Of a stretch of 64,000 nt of DNA, positions 1 through 9,540 are shown one piece after another. The notes below the pieces were generated by a model, which saw nothing but the letters and a program-made list of their open reading frames with translations, was not told the origin of the DNA and ran no database searches. The position numbers were made by a program, and so were the translations under genes. Numbering within the stretch: position 1 is the stretch's first letter; every line of letters starts with the position of its first letter. Source of the DNA: Heterobilharzia americana (Eukaryota; Platyhelminthes; Trematoda; Strigeidida; Schistosomatidae); assembly GCA_944470555.2 (NCBI GenBank), contig OX104131.1, positions 13,632,515 to 13,696,514 on the forward strand. Direction: 5' to 3'.

Positions 1-751
1 TGACCCATGGTTTATCTGGTTTCACCCTTATGATGAGGGGATCGGGATGTCTGGACCGCACGACAGCAGTGGTACGTCCTCCGATTGTTTCGCCGTCATC
101 GAGGACACCCTAAGAGGCGGTGGCTTAGCTCGAAGTGCTGTACTCCTCGGGAAGGCCAGCATAAGGTGAATGCATTGTGTTCCATTCCAAGCTTTTCACG
201 GCAGCCATCCCGCTCCTGCCTATCAGGCCGCCCTTTCTTCTCTGTGAGTGAGTTTGTTGGTCTGGAAACATTAAACGGAGTGACAGAGTCCGTTGCCTTG
301 TCCCAAGCGTGCAGGGTGTTGGGTCTATCAGCCAATGCCTTTGATTCAACACTTCTTTTGCTTACTTCCGTCCGTTTGTTCTTGACACGACCTGTTTTTT
401 CAGGCTGTTTAGTTCCGCTGGATAGCATGGGCTGCACCGATACGGGTGAAGACCTCGCTGGTACCTCCCTTGGAGTGTGAACTGATAGTTTCCCGTACCT
501 AGGGCGACATCTTTGCACACTTGTGGAGCTTGCCCACATACTGCGTGTGGATTTTAGAAGCTAGTGATTTGTAGTATTTTCGGCTGTACCAGGTGTCCCG
601 ATCTGCCAGTGATGATGGGAGGTAATTTCCGAGATTCCGGACATGTGTAACACATCCACGTATATGCGCACTTCCTCGTAAAGCTGTAATACTGACTTAG
701 TATACCATTATCACAGTTACAGTGCACCCATTTTATGCAAGCATTGCACAC
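1..751 (-). pseudogene. CR1-like non-LTR retrotransposon ORF1 remnant
   Basis: Two open segments read on the minus strand, 751-554 then 539-96, separated by a stop near 550. The first opens with a cysteine/histidine cluster (CNAC, then WVHCNC, then WMCYTCPE) spaced like the PHD-type finger in ORF1 of CR1-like elements; the plus-strand element at 48980 has the same kind of finger (CWFHKVC, then WLCDFC). The second, 147 residues, is basic and rich in Ser, Thr and Pro, as the linker of such ORF1 proteins usually is. The frame continues broken towards position 1, so the 3' part of the element probably lies outside the window. ORF1 proteins of this class bind element RNA. The call rests on the finger and composition only; the second half alone would not be recognisable. 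Confidence 0.5.
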
Positions 752-2480
752 ACAGGCTTCCTGAGCCTAAGACAGCGATTCATTGCAAACACCTGAGTCG
801 TCAGAGATTTACCCCTTATTGACGATTGAATGGCTTGCCTTCTGTGCGTCGAGGTCGGCTATAGAGTGTGTCAGCATACTCGCTAGCTGACATATGCGTT
901 CATTTTTCACTAGAGGGTTGCTTGGAGGCGTATTACCGTCAGTCTGGCTACATTAGTTCGCCGAGTTTGGTAAATGCTGTGTCCGGCGTGACAACGATGT
1001 AGGGATCTGGAGGTACACTGCAGTGCCTATCCTTTCTTCACAGGCTAGCTTCTATCCGCCTGCCGATCTCTTTATACGATTAACTGTTAGTGACCTAGTT
1101 TTCTGTACTATTGGGATTAAGTAGTGAAAATGTATAACTAAGGACGAGGGGAGAAAAGAGTGATGTAGAGAGCTTTTCGAAAGGAACTTGGCACTCAGTT
1201 TTTTCACTTCATCAAAACCTTGACCGAATTCTAGAAGTGCGTGTGCACAGACCAAGAAAGACATCGAGGTTGGATGGTCCAGACGACTACGAATTATCAG
1301 CAAAAAGTATTTCCCAGTTGAAAAGATACTTACGTTGCTGTCAGTAGGAATTCCTGCGTTCAGTTGACTTACGGAATTGCGCTCACCTTTACGATATGGT
1401 TGACAGCTGTTCTTCAGTGATAAGCACCGTAGTATCGCCCCTAGACCGGATACGAAAAGGCGAGACATTATTTAAACAACTTGCACTGATAAGGCGAGTG
1501 CAGGAAATGGACAGTTTTCAGTCTCTCAAGCTCAGTTCTTGAACTTTCTTTCCTGGCTCTCGGCTCGCTGCTGTGATGTGCAAGGAAATATCTTCTGCTT
1601 CCTGCTTTCGGCTCTCGTAAGATCAACGCATTCGTAGAAATGGCGAAACATGGTCCTTTGGATTCTCATCTGTCTCGGGTGAAAACTTTCTATGTTCGGA
1701 ATGGTCAGTTGCCTCCACGGATCAAAGAGAGCTGAAAGGACCTACAGCCCATTCCAACTGGCCTGCATCTTCATTAAGTGTGCATTCTTGATTGGCTGCC
1801 TAGCAGTCCTCCGTTTACTCAACATGATTAACTGCGTTGTTGTCGGCCTACAATGCACTTACAAGGCCCACCCGCTTCGACCTCTGAACAAGTGGAACTT
1901 AAGGTGACTAAAAACACTGGTTCCACGAATGGGGCCGCAACAGACAGACTGAGGAGTCAATCCTGTGTAGCAGGAATCGAACACTGACCGGAGGTTCAAA
2001 GTTGAAAGTTCTGGCTTGTTAGCGTTTGCAAATTTTTCTGTCATCAACCACATAGTCAGGACTTGAGGAATATTCAACTAACCAAGTCGGACTCTCGACC
2101 GTTGACATAAGCATTGGGCCGCTGCAGAGCAAACTGCCTTTTCCGACATGAGGTACCTCTCTGGCGGTGAGCGAAATTCGTGTAGTAATTTTTCATTGAT
2201 CTTGTTTGAACCTTTGAGTAAGTTACCTGGGGACTCACTAGTTCAAAGGAAAGCGCACAGTAGCTAAAGGTTGGGTCATATAATCCCAGCTTTCTGAGAA
2301 GGTTAATGAACCGACCCAGAGAAATATAAACCAGTGACACTCTCACACATGCCTTCCAAAGCGACGGGGTCGTTAATTTGTAGCGGACTGAGGTATTGCT
2401 AAACAACGATTAACTTCCTGGAACCCAACCGACATGGATTTAGGAGAGGATAGTCTTTCATCACCCTCCACCAAGTAACC
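752..2480. other. No recognisable gene; decayed DNA
   Basis: Nothing identifiable on either strand. The longest open frame is 138 codons on the minus strand (1468-1052), with no motif I recognise and a composition that looks like chance. Stretches around 840-1010 and 1690-2400 also lack recognisable coding. Old repeat sequence is likely but not shown. Confidence 0.5.
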
Positions 2481-2489
2481 AGTTCACTG

Positions 2490-3120
2490 AAACACAAATC
2501 TTTACAGGAAACGGAGAGCATGCTCCTGTCCACACCAGGCAAAATACTGAGCAGCATCATCTTGGAGAGACTCAAAATTACGACCGGAACAGGCTGGCTA
2601 GCTTCAAAAAGAACAAATCACATGAGGATCGAGTTGCAACGCTATGCATCACTATGGAACGGAGTATAGAATGGCAGTCAACTCTCCACCTCGACTTCGT
2701 CGATCTTGGAGAGGCCTTCGACAGCGTCATGCAACAAACTATGAGGAGCGAGATGATAGGCATACGCTGTTTGAGTGATGGAAATACCCTAGAAGATTTA
2801 TGTCTAACCTAGCGCAAACTCTAAGATCCACAAGTGAAAACCAACAAGTTGACAGAAGAGGCGAGGCAGCGTGTATGGGACTTCAAGTGAATGTGGAGAA
2901 GGCAGAGATGATGAAGGTACCCAGTCAACAACAACATCAACAACATGCATCAGTCACCATGAATGGGAGAAACCTAAAAGAAGTAGTCTGTTTCACCTAC
3001 CACAATGGCAGCATCGTTCCCACTACAGACGGTGGCGCAGGTGAGGACGTCAGAGCCAGGATCTGAAAAGCAAGACAAGCCTTAAGTAGCCTGGACTCGG
3101 TGGGCAGATAAACTACACTC
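2490..3120 (+). pseudogene. RTE-type retrotransposon reverse transcriptase fragment
   Basis: Broken plus-strand reading of the middle and end of an RTE reverse transcriptase. Near 2525-2575 it reads LLSTPGKILSSIILERLK. Near 2600-2730 it reads RVATLCITMERSIEWQSTLH followed by a motif A relative (DLGEAFDSV). From 2797 it jumps to DLC, the tail of the catalytic box. From 2880 it continues GLQVNVEKAEMMKVPSQQQ and MNGRNLKEVV, which closely match the element at 16547-16700. The part between motif A and the catalytic box is missing and there are several frameshifts. This is a dead, internally deleted copy. Confidence 0.85.
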
Positions 3121-3941
3121 ACTTGTCCACTTTGCTATTTAAAAATAATCCTCATGTACGACTGAGACACCTTTTGGCCCCTACATCTTCCCTAACGTTG
3201 AGATCACCAGCACGCAATAGGTGAGAGTTTCGGCTTGCTGATAGGTGGCTTGTAAAATCAGGAAGCTGACTCCAAACCGGATGTTTACAACATATAAGCG
3301 CACTAGTGCTTGATTCAATTCAGAAAATGTGAATCGTTTTACTGCTTTTTAAGGTGAACGGAGTGGTCCTACTTTTCTTCTGAGTTGCTGTTCCCTTCAG
3401 AAGTCCCTATTCGGCGCCCAGATCAGGACGGTCGTCGTCATTTATCGGGGTAGAACCTGCAACAGCCAGAACCTAATTATTTTTTACAGAACTCCGAAAA
3501 CAACTAGGTAGTGCCAACTAACGCGAATCTGAATAGTTCTGCATTCTACTGCATAGCTTTCGAAATTCCGCAAGTGACTCACAGTCAAAGGTTCGATCAA
3601 CAGCATCAATAACACGACTTTCGGCAAATCAATGGCAGATGCGTAACAAAATCTGTGGTACCATAAAGACAACAAGATTACGTCACGTCGAGATTACAAA
3701 AGTATCTCGACAGTGTTGTTGGGAAACTATGCAGTCCAAGCTTTCTCGGGCACAAATATGTACTACGCTGTAAAGAGTGGTTAAAAAAATACGAGTGTTA
3801 AGTACCTGAGAATCGATACGAATATTCTGGACAAATGGGGATTAAAAACTTTGTCGACCAGAATCAAATAAACAAACAAACGTTTCCAGTAGCCAGTCAA
3901 AAGATAAACAGTCAAATCACAGCACAACCGTAGGTTGAACC
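3121..3941. other. No recognisable gene
   Basis: AT-rich sequence between the RTE fragment and LTR element A. The only open frame of note (63 codons, minus, 3675-3484) resembles no family I know. No promoter or RNA gene was seen. Confidence 0.5.
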
Positions 3942-4285
3942 TTTAGGATTTGTCCTGGTGCGAACCTGACAGACGCAAAGACCAATCACTAATTATTCGA
4001 ACTTGTTATATACCCACGAATACGAGACCAAGGTAGAACACGATAGCGTAGTCGGATGGAATAGTATATTTGGATGGTTATGCCAAAATACCGATGCGTT
4101 CCAACTAACTGGCTAGAGAGTCGAATACGAGCAATGCAACGTAACACGACAGCGTGCCAAATGGCCAGGATGCTTGACCGGGTGCCTTCAGCTTAGCGAG
4201 TCCAGTTAAACTATCAAGGTCAGCATCGATGTCGAAAGTCGTCAAACCCTAGGCTACTGATTTTGGGGAAGTGTATGACGCTACA
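3942..4285 (-). repeat. 3' LTR of element A
   Basis: Direct copy of 6416-6759 with the same length. In element sense it begins TGTAGCGTCATAC, a normal TG start. The opposite end reads ATCCTAAA rather than the usual CA, so the exact inner boundary could be off by a few bases. Confidence 0.9.
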
Positions 4286-4303
4286 GATCACTCCCCCCCT
4301 AGT
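4286..4303 (-). other. Polypurine tract of element A
   Basis: Read on the minus strand, AGGGGGGGAG followed by TGATC sits directly before the 3' LTR. This is where an LTR element keeps its polypurine tract, the primer for plus-strand DNA synthesis. Confidence 0.75.
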
Positions 4304-4593
4304 GGGTTCGTGAGGACCCTAAGACGATACCAGCCGGAAGTAAAAACCCAGTGGTTTCTCCACTGGTAAAACTCTTCCGATGGGCTGACTGCGTGAGGTG
4401 GCCCCTGGTTGTCTGAACCTTATTCTAGGGTGTCGTGGCGATTAAATAAATAAAATACAATAAATGGAATTGTACGTCGGTCGCGGTCATCTGTTCCTTT
4501 CGACGTTCCGTCCAGTGCTCGTTGCACCTGGAATATAAATAAAAGTCTTTAATACCACGAAAACGTTGCGTAAAAATGGGAATTATTTATATA

Positions 4594-5450
4594 TCAACAT
4601 ATCGAAAAATAAAAATTTACGCTTATCTTTACCTTTTTTTTTAAAATTTCATTACATGGTAAATAAAAATTGATATAAAAAGGCAAAGTATACGAGGGTT
4701 TGTATTGATGTATCGGGTAGGAGTCCGGAGTTGTTTTGGCGTTGAGCCTTCGGTAATCACCGGTTGGACGCCAGTCACTGCTATCCTTTTGGGAACCATG
4801 TGCAATGGCGATGCCCAAGGATTGTTCGACGGTCTGATAATGCCCAGGTCGAGCATGTGGTCGAATTCATTTTTCGCCGTTTGGAGCTTATCGGGGGCTA
4901 GACGGCGCGCTTTGGATGCCACAGGTGGACCTGTGGTTGTGACGTGATGCATAACATTGCTGGTTATGCACGGAAGAGTGTGCTTCGGTTGCTGTAACTC
5001 TGGATATTTCTCCAGAACTGCCTGGTAGGACGCGTCGTCTGATTGTTTAGTCCTAACGATGGCTAAACTCGGACCTACATAGGTGGTGCCGCCAATGGAT
5101 AACTTTGTGCTGTTATCTATCAGTCGTCGACGGCGAGCATCTACGAGTAGATCGTAATGGTTTAGCAAATCTATGCCAATGATGGGCATAGAGACGTCTG
5201 CCAGGAGGAAAATCCAGTGGATAGGTTTGCGTAAACCTAAGTTGAGGTAGGCATACCGTCTCCCGAATGTCGCGATTGCCTTGCCGTTGGCTGCTTGAAG
5301 ATTGAAGGATGGGTCAAGATGACGCTCCTTTGTCGTTGCTGGAAGAATGCTAACTTCTGCGCCGGTGTCGACGAGGTAGCGGACTTTCGTTTTAATATCC
5401 GTGACGTAGAGCAAACGGCTTTTTCCGCCGGCTACGGTTGCCGTGAGCAC
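4594..5450 (-). pseudogene. pol: Pol of element A: protease plus truncated reverse transcriptase
   Basis: The frame from 5450 begins with an aspartic protease: LVDTGAEVS with catalytic D28-T29-G30, and the second protease strand MPIIGIDLL about 60 residues later. The linker before the RT follows (residues about 150-210), then the first RT block (WASPLHMVPK). A frameshift near 4790 moves the reading to another frame (4818-4594), which continues WRPTGDYRRLN and TPDSYPI and then turns into unrelated AT-rich sequence near 4710. Everything past the RT fingers is missing: motif A, the YxDD box, RNase H and integrase. The pol frame is -1 relative to gag and overlaps its last 19 bases. Apparent start codons here are arbitrary, since Pol of such elements is made by frameshifting from Gag. 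Confidence 0.88.
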
Positions 5451-6271
5451 GTGCCGGCGTGACCGTTTCCCGAGTTCGGGTCCTTCTTAAAACGGCATGG
5501 TTTACGACATTTTCTGGCTTCATCCCCGTAAGTGTTATGAAACCAGCACCATTCAGGGTTTTCCACCCTGTTGGGTTTCGTTTTAGGGCTACCACACGAC
5601 TTGCTGCGATGCGCCAAGGTGCGTTTCCGTGAAGTGCTACGTGATCTAGGACTTCGAGATCGTAGCAACCGTCTCACAGAGTTGCACAACTTGGTCACCT
5701 CTGAATCCTGGCGCTCTGTTTTGTCGCAGATAGAATATACGTTGGAGACTGGTCTGCTGGATATCTCCAGTATTTTATCTGCTGAGGCTGCCAGGTCGTC
5801 GAGTGGGACTGACTGGAGTGTCACCAACACGGTTTGCACCGGTTGTGGTAGTTTCGAGAGAAATAGTTCTCGGAAGAAACCATCGTCAAATGTTCGTGCA
5901 CCGATTACTTCTCGCATGCGTGCGAGGACTTCAGTAGCTGAGTGGCTGCCTAGCTCGATGTTACGAAGCAATTCGTCTAGACGTTGGCGATCTGTGAGAT
6001 CGCTTTTCTTCAAGAGTGCGGCCTTTAGAAGTGCATAAGGGTCACTTACTTCAGGATTAAACATGTTTGCTGTAACATACCTGTTTAATTCTCGCGGTAG
6101 TGAACGTATGACAGCAAGAAATCGAGAATGAGGATCTGAGACACCCTGTTCTCGAAAATCTGCCTCGGCATACAGAAACCATGTTTCTGCATTGTCTGGC
6201 CAATATGGCACGAGTTGGATCGTGTTCGTAGTCGGCTTAATACGAATAAGCTTGGGAGTGTGGTCGGACAT
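5432..6271 (-). CDS. gag: Gag of element A (CsRn1-type), intact frame
   Basis: An unbroken frame of 279 codons starting 145 bases inside the 5' LTR end. Gag forms the particle that packages element RNA. The first ~170 residues look like a capsid domain (for example DNAETWFLYAEADF, then LDELLRNIELGSHSATEVLARM). An Arg/Ser-rich stretch follows (about 200-235), then a CHCC finger at C242, H245, C255 and C259 (CWFHNTYGDEARKCRKPC). This finger in place of the CCHC knuckle is characteristic of the CsRn1 clade. The element-B Gag has the same finger with identical spacing. It is the only long element frame here without a stop, which is odd beside such a damaged pol; see findings. Confidence 0.9.
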   Translation of the reverse strand: MSDHTPKLIRIKPTTNTIQLVPYWPDNAETWFLYAEADFREQGVSDPHSRFLAVIRSLPRELNRYVTANMFNPEVSDPYALLKAALLKKSDLTDRQRLDELLRNIELGSHSATEVLARMREVIGARTFDDGFFRELFLSKLPQPVQTVLVTLQSVPLDDLAASADKILEISSRPVSNVYSICDKTERQDSEVTKLCNSVRRLLRSRSPRSRSTSRKRTLAHRSKSCGSPKTKPNRVENPEWCWFHNTYGDEARKCRKPCRFKKDPNSGNGHAGTCSRQP

Positions 6272-6394
6272 GAGAAAGTGTAGTAAATGGATATATAAAT
6301 GTTATCGAAATGAAAACAATAAACAAATATAAAATGGAACAGGCTCACCAATTCAATACTTGTTATTGGTCGGGATATGTGATCACGTCGGATT

Positions 6395-6414
6395 TGATCA
6401 CGTCGGGCTCACCA
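6395..6414 (-). other. Primer binding site, tRNA-Trp
   Basis: Just inside the 5' LTR the plus strand reads gatcacgtcgggctcacca (6396-6414). This nearly equals the 3' end of eukaryotic tRNA-Trp including CCA, with one clear mismatch (c for g). Priming by tRNA-Trp is established for the CsRn1 clade. A shorter piece of the same motif (gatcacgtcgg) lies just to the left at 6381-6391. Confidence 0.85.
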
Positions 6415-6415
6415 A

Positions 6416-6759
6416 TTTAGGATTTGTCCTGGTGCGAACTTGACAGACGCAAAGACCAATCACTAATTATTCGAACTTGTTATATACCCACGAATACGAG
6501 ACCAAGGAAGAACACGATAGCGTAGTCGGATGGAATAGTATATTTGGATGGTTATGCCAAAATACCGATGCGTTCCAACTAACTGGCTAGAGAGTCGAAT
6601 ACGAGCAATGCAACGTAACACGACAGCGTGCCAAATGGCGAGGATGCTTGACCGGATGCCTTCAGCTTAGCGAGTCCAGTTAAACTATCAAGGTCAGCAT
6701 CAATGTCGAAAGTCGTCAAACCCTGGGCTATTGATTTTGGGGAAGTGTATGACGCTACA
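6416..6759 (-). repeat. 5' LTR of element A
   Basis: 344-bp partner of 3942-4285, about 98% identical by eye. In element sense this copy would carry the promoter; I did not find a convincing TATA box in it. Confidence 0.9.
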
Positions 6760-7930
6760 ACATTACATCGGGTAGGGTCAAAGGCACGATTTCCATAACG
6801 AGGGTAAAAACACTCAAACAAATGTCAGTACTGTCAAATAAGGTGGTCAGGAGGGATTTTTAGATCATTTTTTCCGTTACATTGAGTTCGGTTGACCGGT
6901 CGAGCAAGCCACCCTGACCAGTTGGAGAGAAGCGATAAGTGGTGGAAGTGTTGCGACCACTGTTGTTCATCCGGTGGTCTGAAATATGATATGCCTAGTG
7001 CCGTCAGACTTTGTCACTTAGTCGCTCTGTCAGTCGGTCGGGTACTGATAACTCTATCGTCGAATGCGCGTTGTTATAGCTATGTTTTGATGCGCTGGGG
7101 TGCATATTTGCTGCTCTTTTTTGGTCTGCCTTAATTTGTATGGGTTGCGTCAGAGATAAAGGAGATATCATGAGTAGACTGCAGAATTGTTCGCGTAGCG
7201 GTAGTGGTTGTGTCGTAGGTTGTAGTGGACCCAGAGAATTTCAAGTAAACCAAAATGACAAACTACGTATAACTTACAAGAAAAATGGATTTTATGATAT
7301 ACATGCATGAAAAGTTATATGTTATGGCACAAACAGTATTGTCAATGTTATAGATAATCACTGGTTACTTGGAGGTTATCTCTTCGGTATTGTCCACCAC
7401 AATTTTTGGATACTCCAGAGATCAAAAGGCGATATTTGTTGGCTCTCCTCAGTGGTCGTTGGTCGGCTTGATTGTTGCAATATTTGGAAGTAGGATGAGA
7501 AGTCCGGTAAAATCCCAAGACAATCAGTTATCATGCACGACAGGCAACAGTCGCGGAGCCGGAAACCGGAATGGTTAGAAGCACATTATATTTCCAAGAT
7601 CAGCAGCAGCAAAAGAGGCAATTGCCGCCATAACCAACAAGGTGTGTAAATAAACAACATTTGTTTTTAAAAGCTTTGGGGAGAATGAACATATTGTATA
7701 AAAAACGACTGAAAGGAAATATTACTTCTAGTTGAAGTGGTTTGTATGCAATTTTACTTAGTCTCCACAAGGTAGAGTGGAAGGAGTAAGATGATGAGTC
7801 CCGCCTTGAGTGAGGCTATTGATGGGGTGAACACCACTTCCCATGACAGTTGGTTCCGGGAGTTGATTCCCCGACTCGAGAACCAATAATTTACAGGGAC
7901 TACGTTAGTTCTTTGCTTTCGCATTTTACT
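6760..7930. other. No recognisable gene
   Basis: Short open frames (up to 80 codons) without recognisable motifs. No RNA gene or element boundary identified. Confidence 0.5.
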
Positions 7931-9540
7931 GCTATATCATCTAACGTGTGTCGATCTAGTGGAAAGGAATAGAGAAGATAGGTCAGGTCCAAAGTCATTT
8001 CTAAAAATCTTGTAGAGCATCATTAAATTGTAGGGGTGCGTGTTACAATTCCGTAACCTTTGACCAACCCTACTTAGCTTGATGTGCTCTAGCACTTGCT
8101 TAACCAGTACTTTACCTAACGTGTAAGTACCGATAACAAAACACAAATCAAAAGAACTGAAACGGAATGTATTTGAAAAAGCTATGTATTTAATTAAAGT
8201 AGATGCAATAATAATGAATGGAGGAAAAGTTTAATCAACTTATCTGGCTTGCAGGGCTGAACTAGAGACTTGGAGTACGTGCGTGGCAATCAGCACAGTG
8301 GAGCGCAAAATGGCGTCCAAGCCTGCTCGGATGCATGCTCGTTAAAACAAAACTTAAAACACCCTAAGCATCCGGAAGCAAGCTAGAGGCTCATTTAATT
8401 TAATCTATTTATTTTAGCCCTAGTTATATTTTGGTGTCACGAAGGTGCACTACAAGATCTCCCTCTTGTCTGCGATAGGATCAAGAGAAGAGGTTCTGTT
8501 CCCTAAGTCTATCTTCATAGGTCGGGATAGTTATCCCAGGGATCATATGACTGGCTCCCATCCAAACTCTTTCTAGAAGGTTTGAGTCACCTTTTCAACT
8601 AGGGTCGGCAATCTCTGTACAGTTTTCTAGTCTGGACCTAACTAAGGATATGAATGAGATGAGGAACACATCACCACTCAGTTTTGCAAACGTCCTGCGT
8701 AATGCTCAGTGTCCTGAGGCTCAGAGCTGCAGCCGATTGACATTGTTCCATGGTTTTCAAATTATGGCTTACTGTGACTCTTAGATAATTTTGGGTTTGT
8801 GCTGAGGGTAGAAGAGTTCCACCAATATGATAGGTGTCACCATCTGTATGCTTCATAGAGATGCTCACTTATTTACTCGGGTTGATAGACATCAGCCACT
8901 CCTCCGACCGGGTAAATAAGATGCTTAGGTCTGTCTGAAGTGTACGTATATTCTCGCCATCCCTTATTTTCCGCCAGATTTTTTCATCACCGGCTTAGAT
9001 AACCGTGAGGGATTTCTTGATATTTGGTAGCTCATTTATGTATAGGAGATATTGCAGGAAAGCTAGGACTGTGCCTTGTGGCATTCTACTCTCTACCGAC
9101 TACCAAGGCGAGGGTTGCGAACTGGCCCTTGCTCTCTGTCTCCTACTAAAAATGAACTCTTTGGTTGATGCAAGTAGATTACAAGCGGTTCGGAAACTTT
9201 CCGGTTCCCCGAAAAAATTGGAATGAGGTGCCATGTCAAATGTCTTACTAAGGTCTATGAAAATGACATCAACAGGTATCCTATCGTCCTTAGGCTTAAA
9301 CCAACTCTCTCTGACTATGAGACGGTCTATCAATCAAAAGACGTGTCTGCAAAAGCCATGCTACAAAAGAGTTAATAGTGTTACTATTTAAGTGAACTGT
9401 AATGTCTTTCTTGATTACTCTTTCTAGGATTTTTGCTACAGTACCAGTGAACCCTATCGGTCTGTAATTTGATGGGTGGTGTTCCAGTGAATCGAAATCT
9501 TCCAATAAATACCGACATTCATTACGGTTTCCTCTGGTTT
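7930..9540 (-). pseudogene. CR1-like ORF2 (reverse transcriptase) remnant, interrupted
   Basis: Read on the minus strand, conserved RT blocks occur in the right order but in changing frames. 9505-9296 holds NYRPIGFTGTVAKILERVIK. 9333-9100 holds VIFIDLSKTFDMAP, the motif A relative (F/Y-SKAFD in live elements). 8868-8671 holds YHIGGTLLPSAQTQNYLRV and KTMEQC from the thumb. 8500-8455 holds YRRQEGDL. 8020-7937 holds MMLYKIFRNDFGPDLSSLF from the C-terminal part. The last two blocks are normally adjacent, but about 300 bp of unrelated sequence separates them here. Multiple stops; clearly dead. The family is judged CR1/Jockey-like from these blocks and from the related plus-strand copy at 50338-51780. 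Confidence 0.8.
8150..8455. other. Unassigned insert inside the CR1-like RT remnant
   Basis: Separates two RT blocks that normally touch. At its right end (8417-8454) lies a motif ending gaaggtgcactaca, preceded by AT-rich tttatttt-type sequence; a similar motif follows the RTE element at 17294-17332. No coding seen. It may be a small non-autonomous insertion, with boundaries uncertain by tens of bases. Confidence 0.4.

Larger units (their letters stand above)
3942..6759 (-). mobile_element. LTR retrotransposon A, Ty3/Gypsy CsRn1-type, internally truncated
   Basis: A 2.8-kb minus-strand element bounded by two direct repeats of 344 bp (3942-4285 and 6416-6759) that differ at about seven positions by my reading. 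In element order it has the 5' LTR (6759-6416), primer site (6414-6395), gag (6271-5432), the start of pol (5450 to about 4700), a polypurine tract (about 4300-4290) and the 3' LTR. Placement in the CsRn1 clade follows from the tRNA-Trp primer site, the CHCC Gag finger and the protease/RT sequence. RNase H, integrase and most of the RT are gone, so the copy cannot be autonomous. I see no matching 4-bp duplication at the outer ends (aacc on the left, acat on the right). Confidence 0.9.

Noticed and set aside
1334..1373. Possible 20-nt micro-exon on the minus strand (AG before, GTAAGTAT after)
   Set aside because: The upstream donor (1366-1372) would leave an intron of only about 19 nt, and no neighbouring exons are recognisable.
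5571..6038. 155-codon plus frame opposite gag of element A
   Set aside because: Antisense shadow of an intact gag with a clear CHCC finger.
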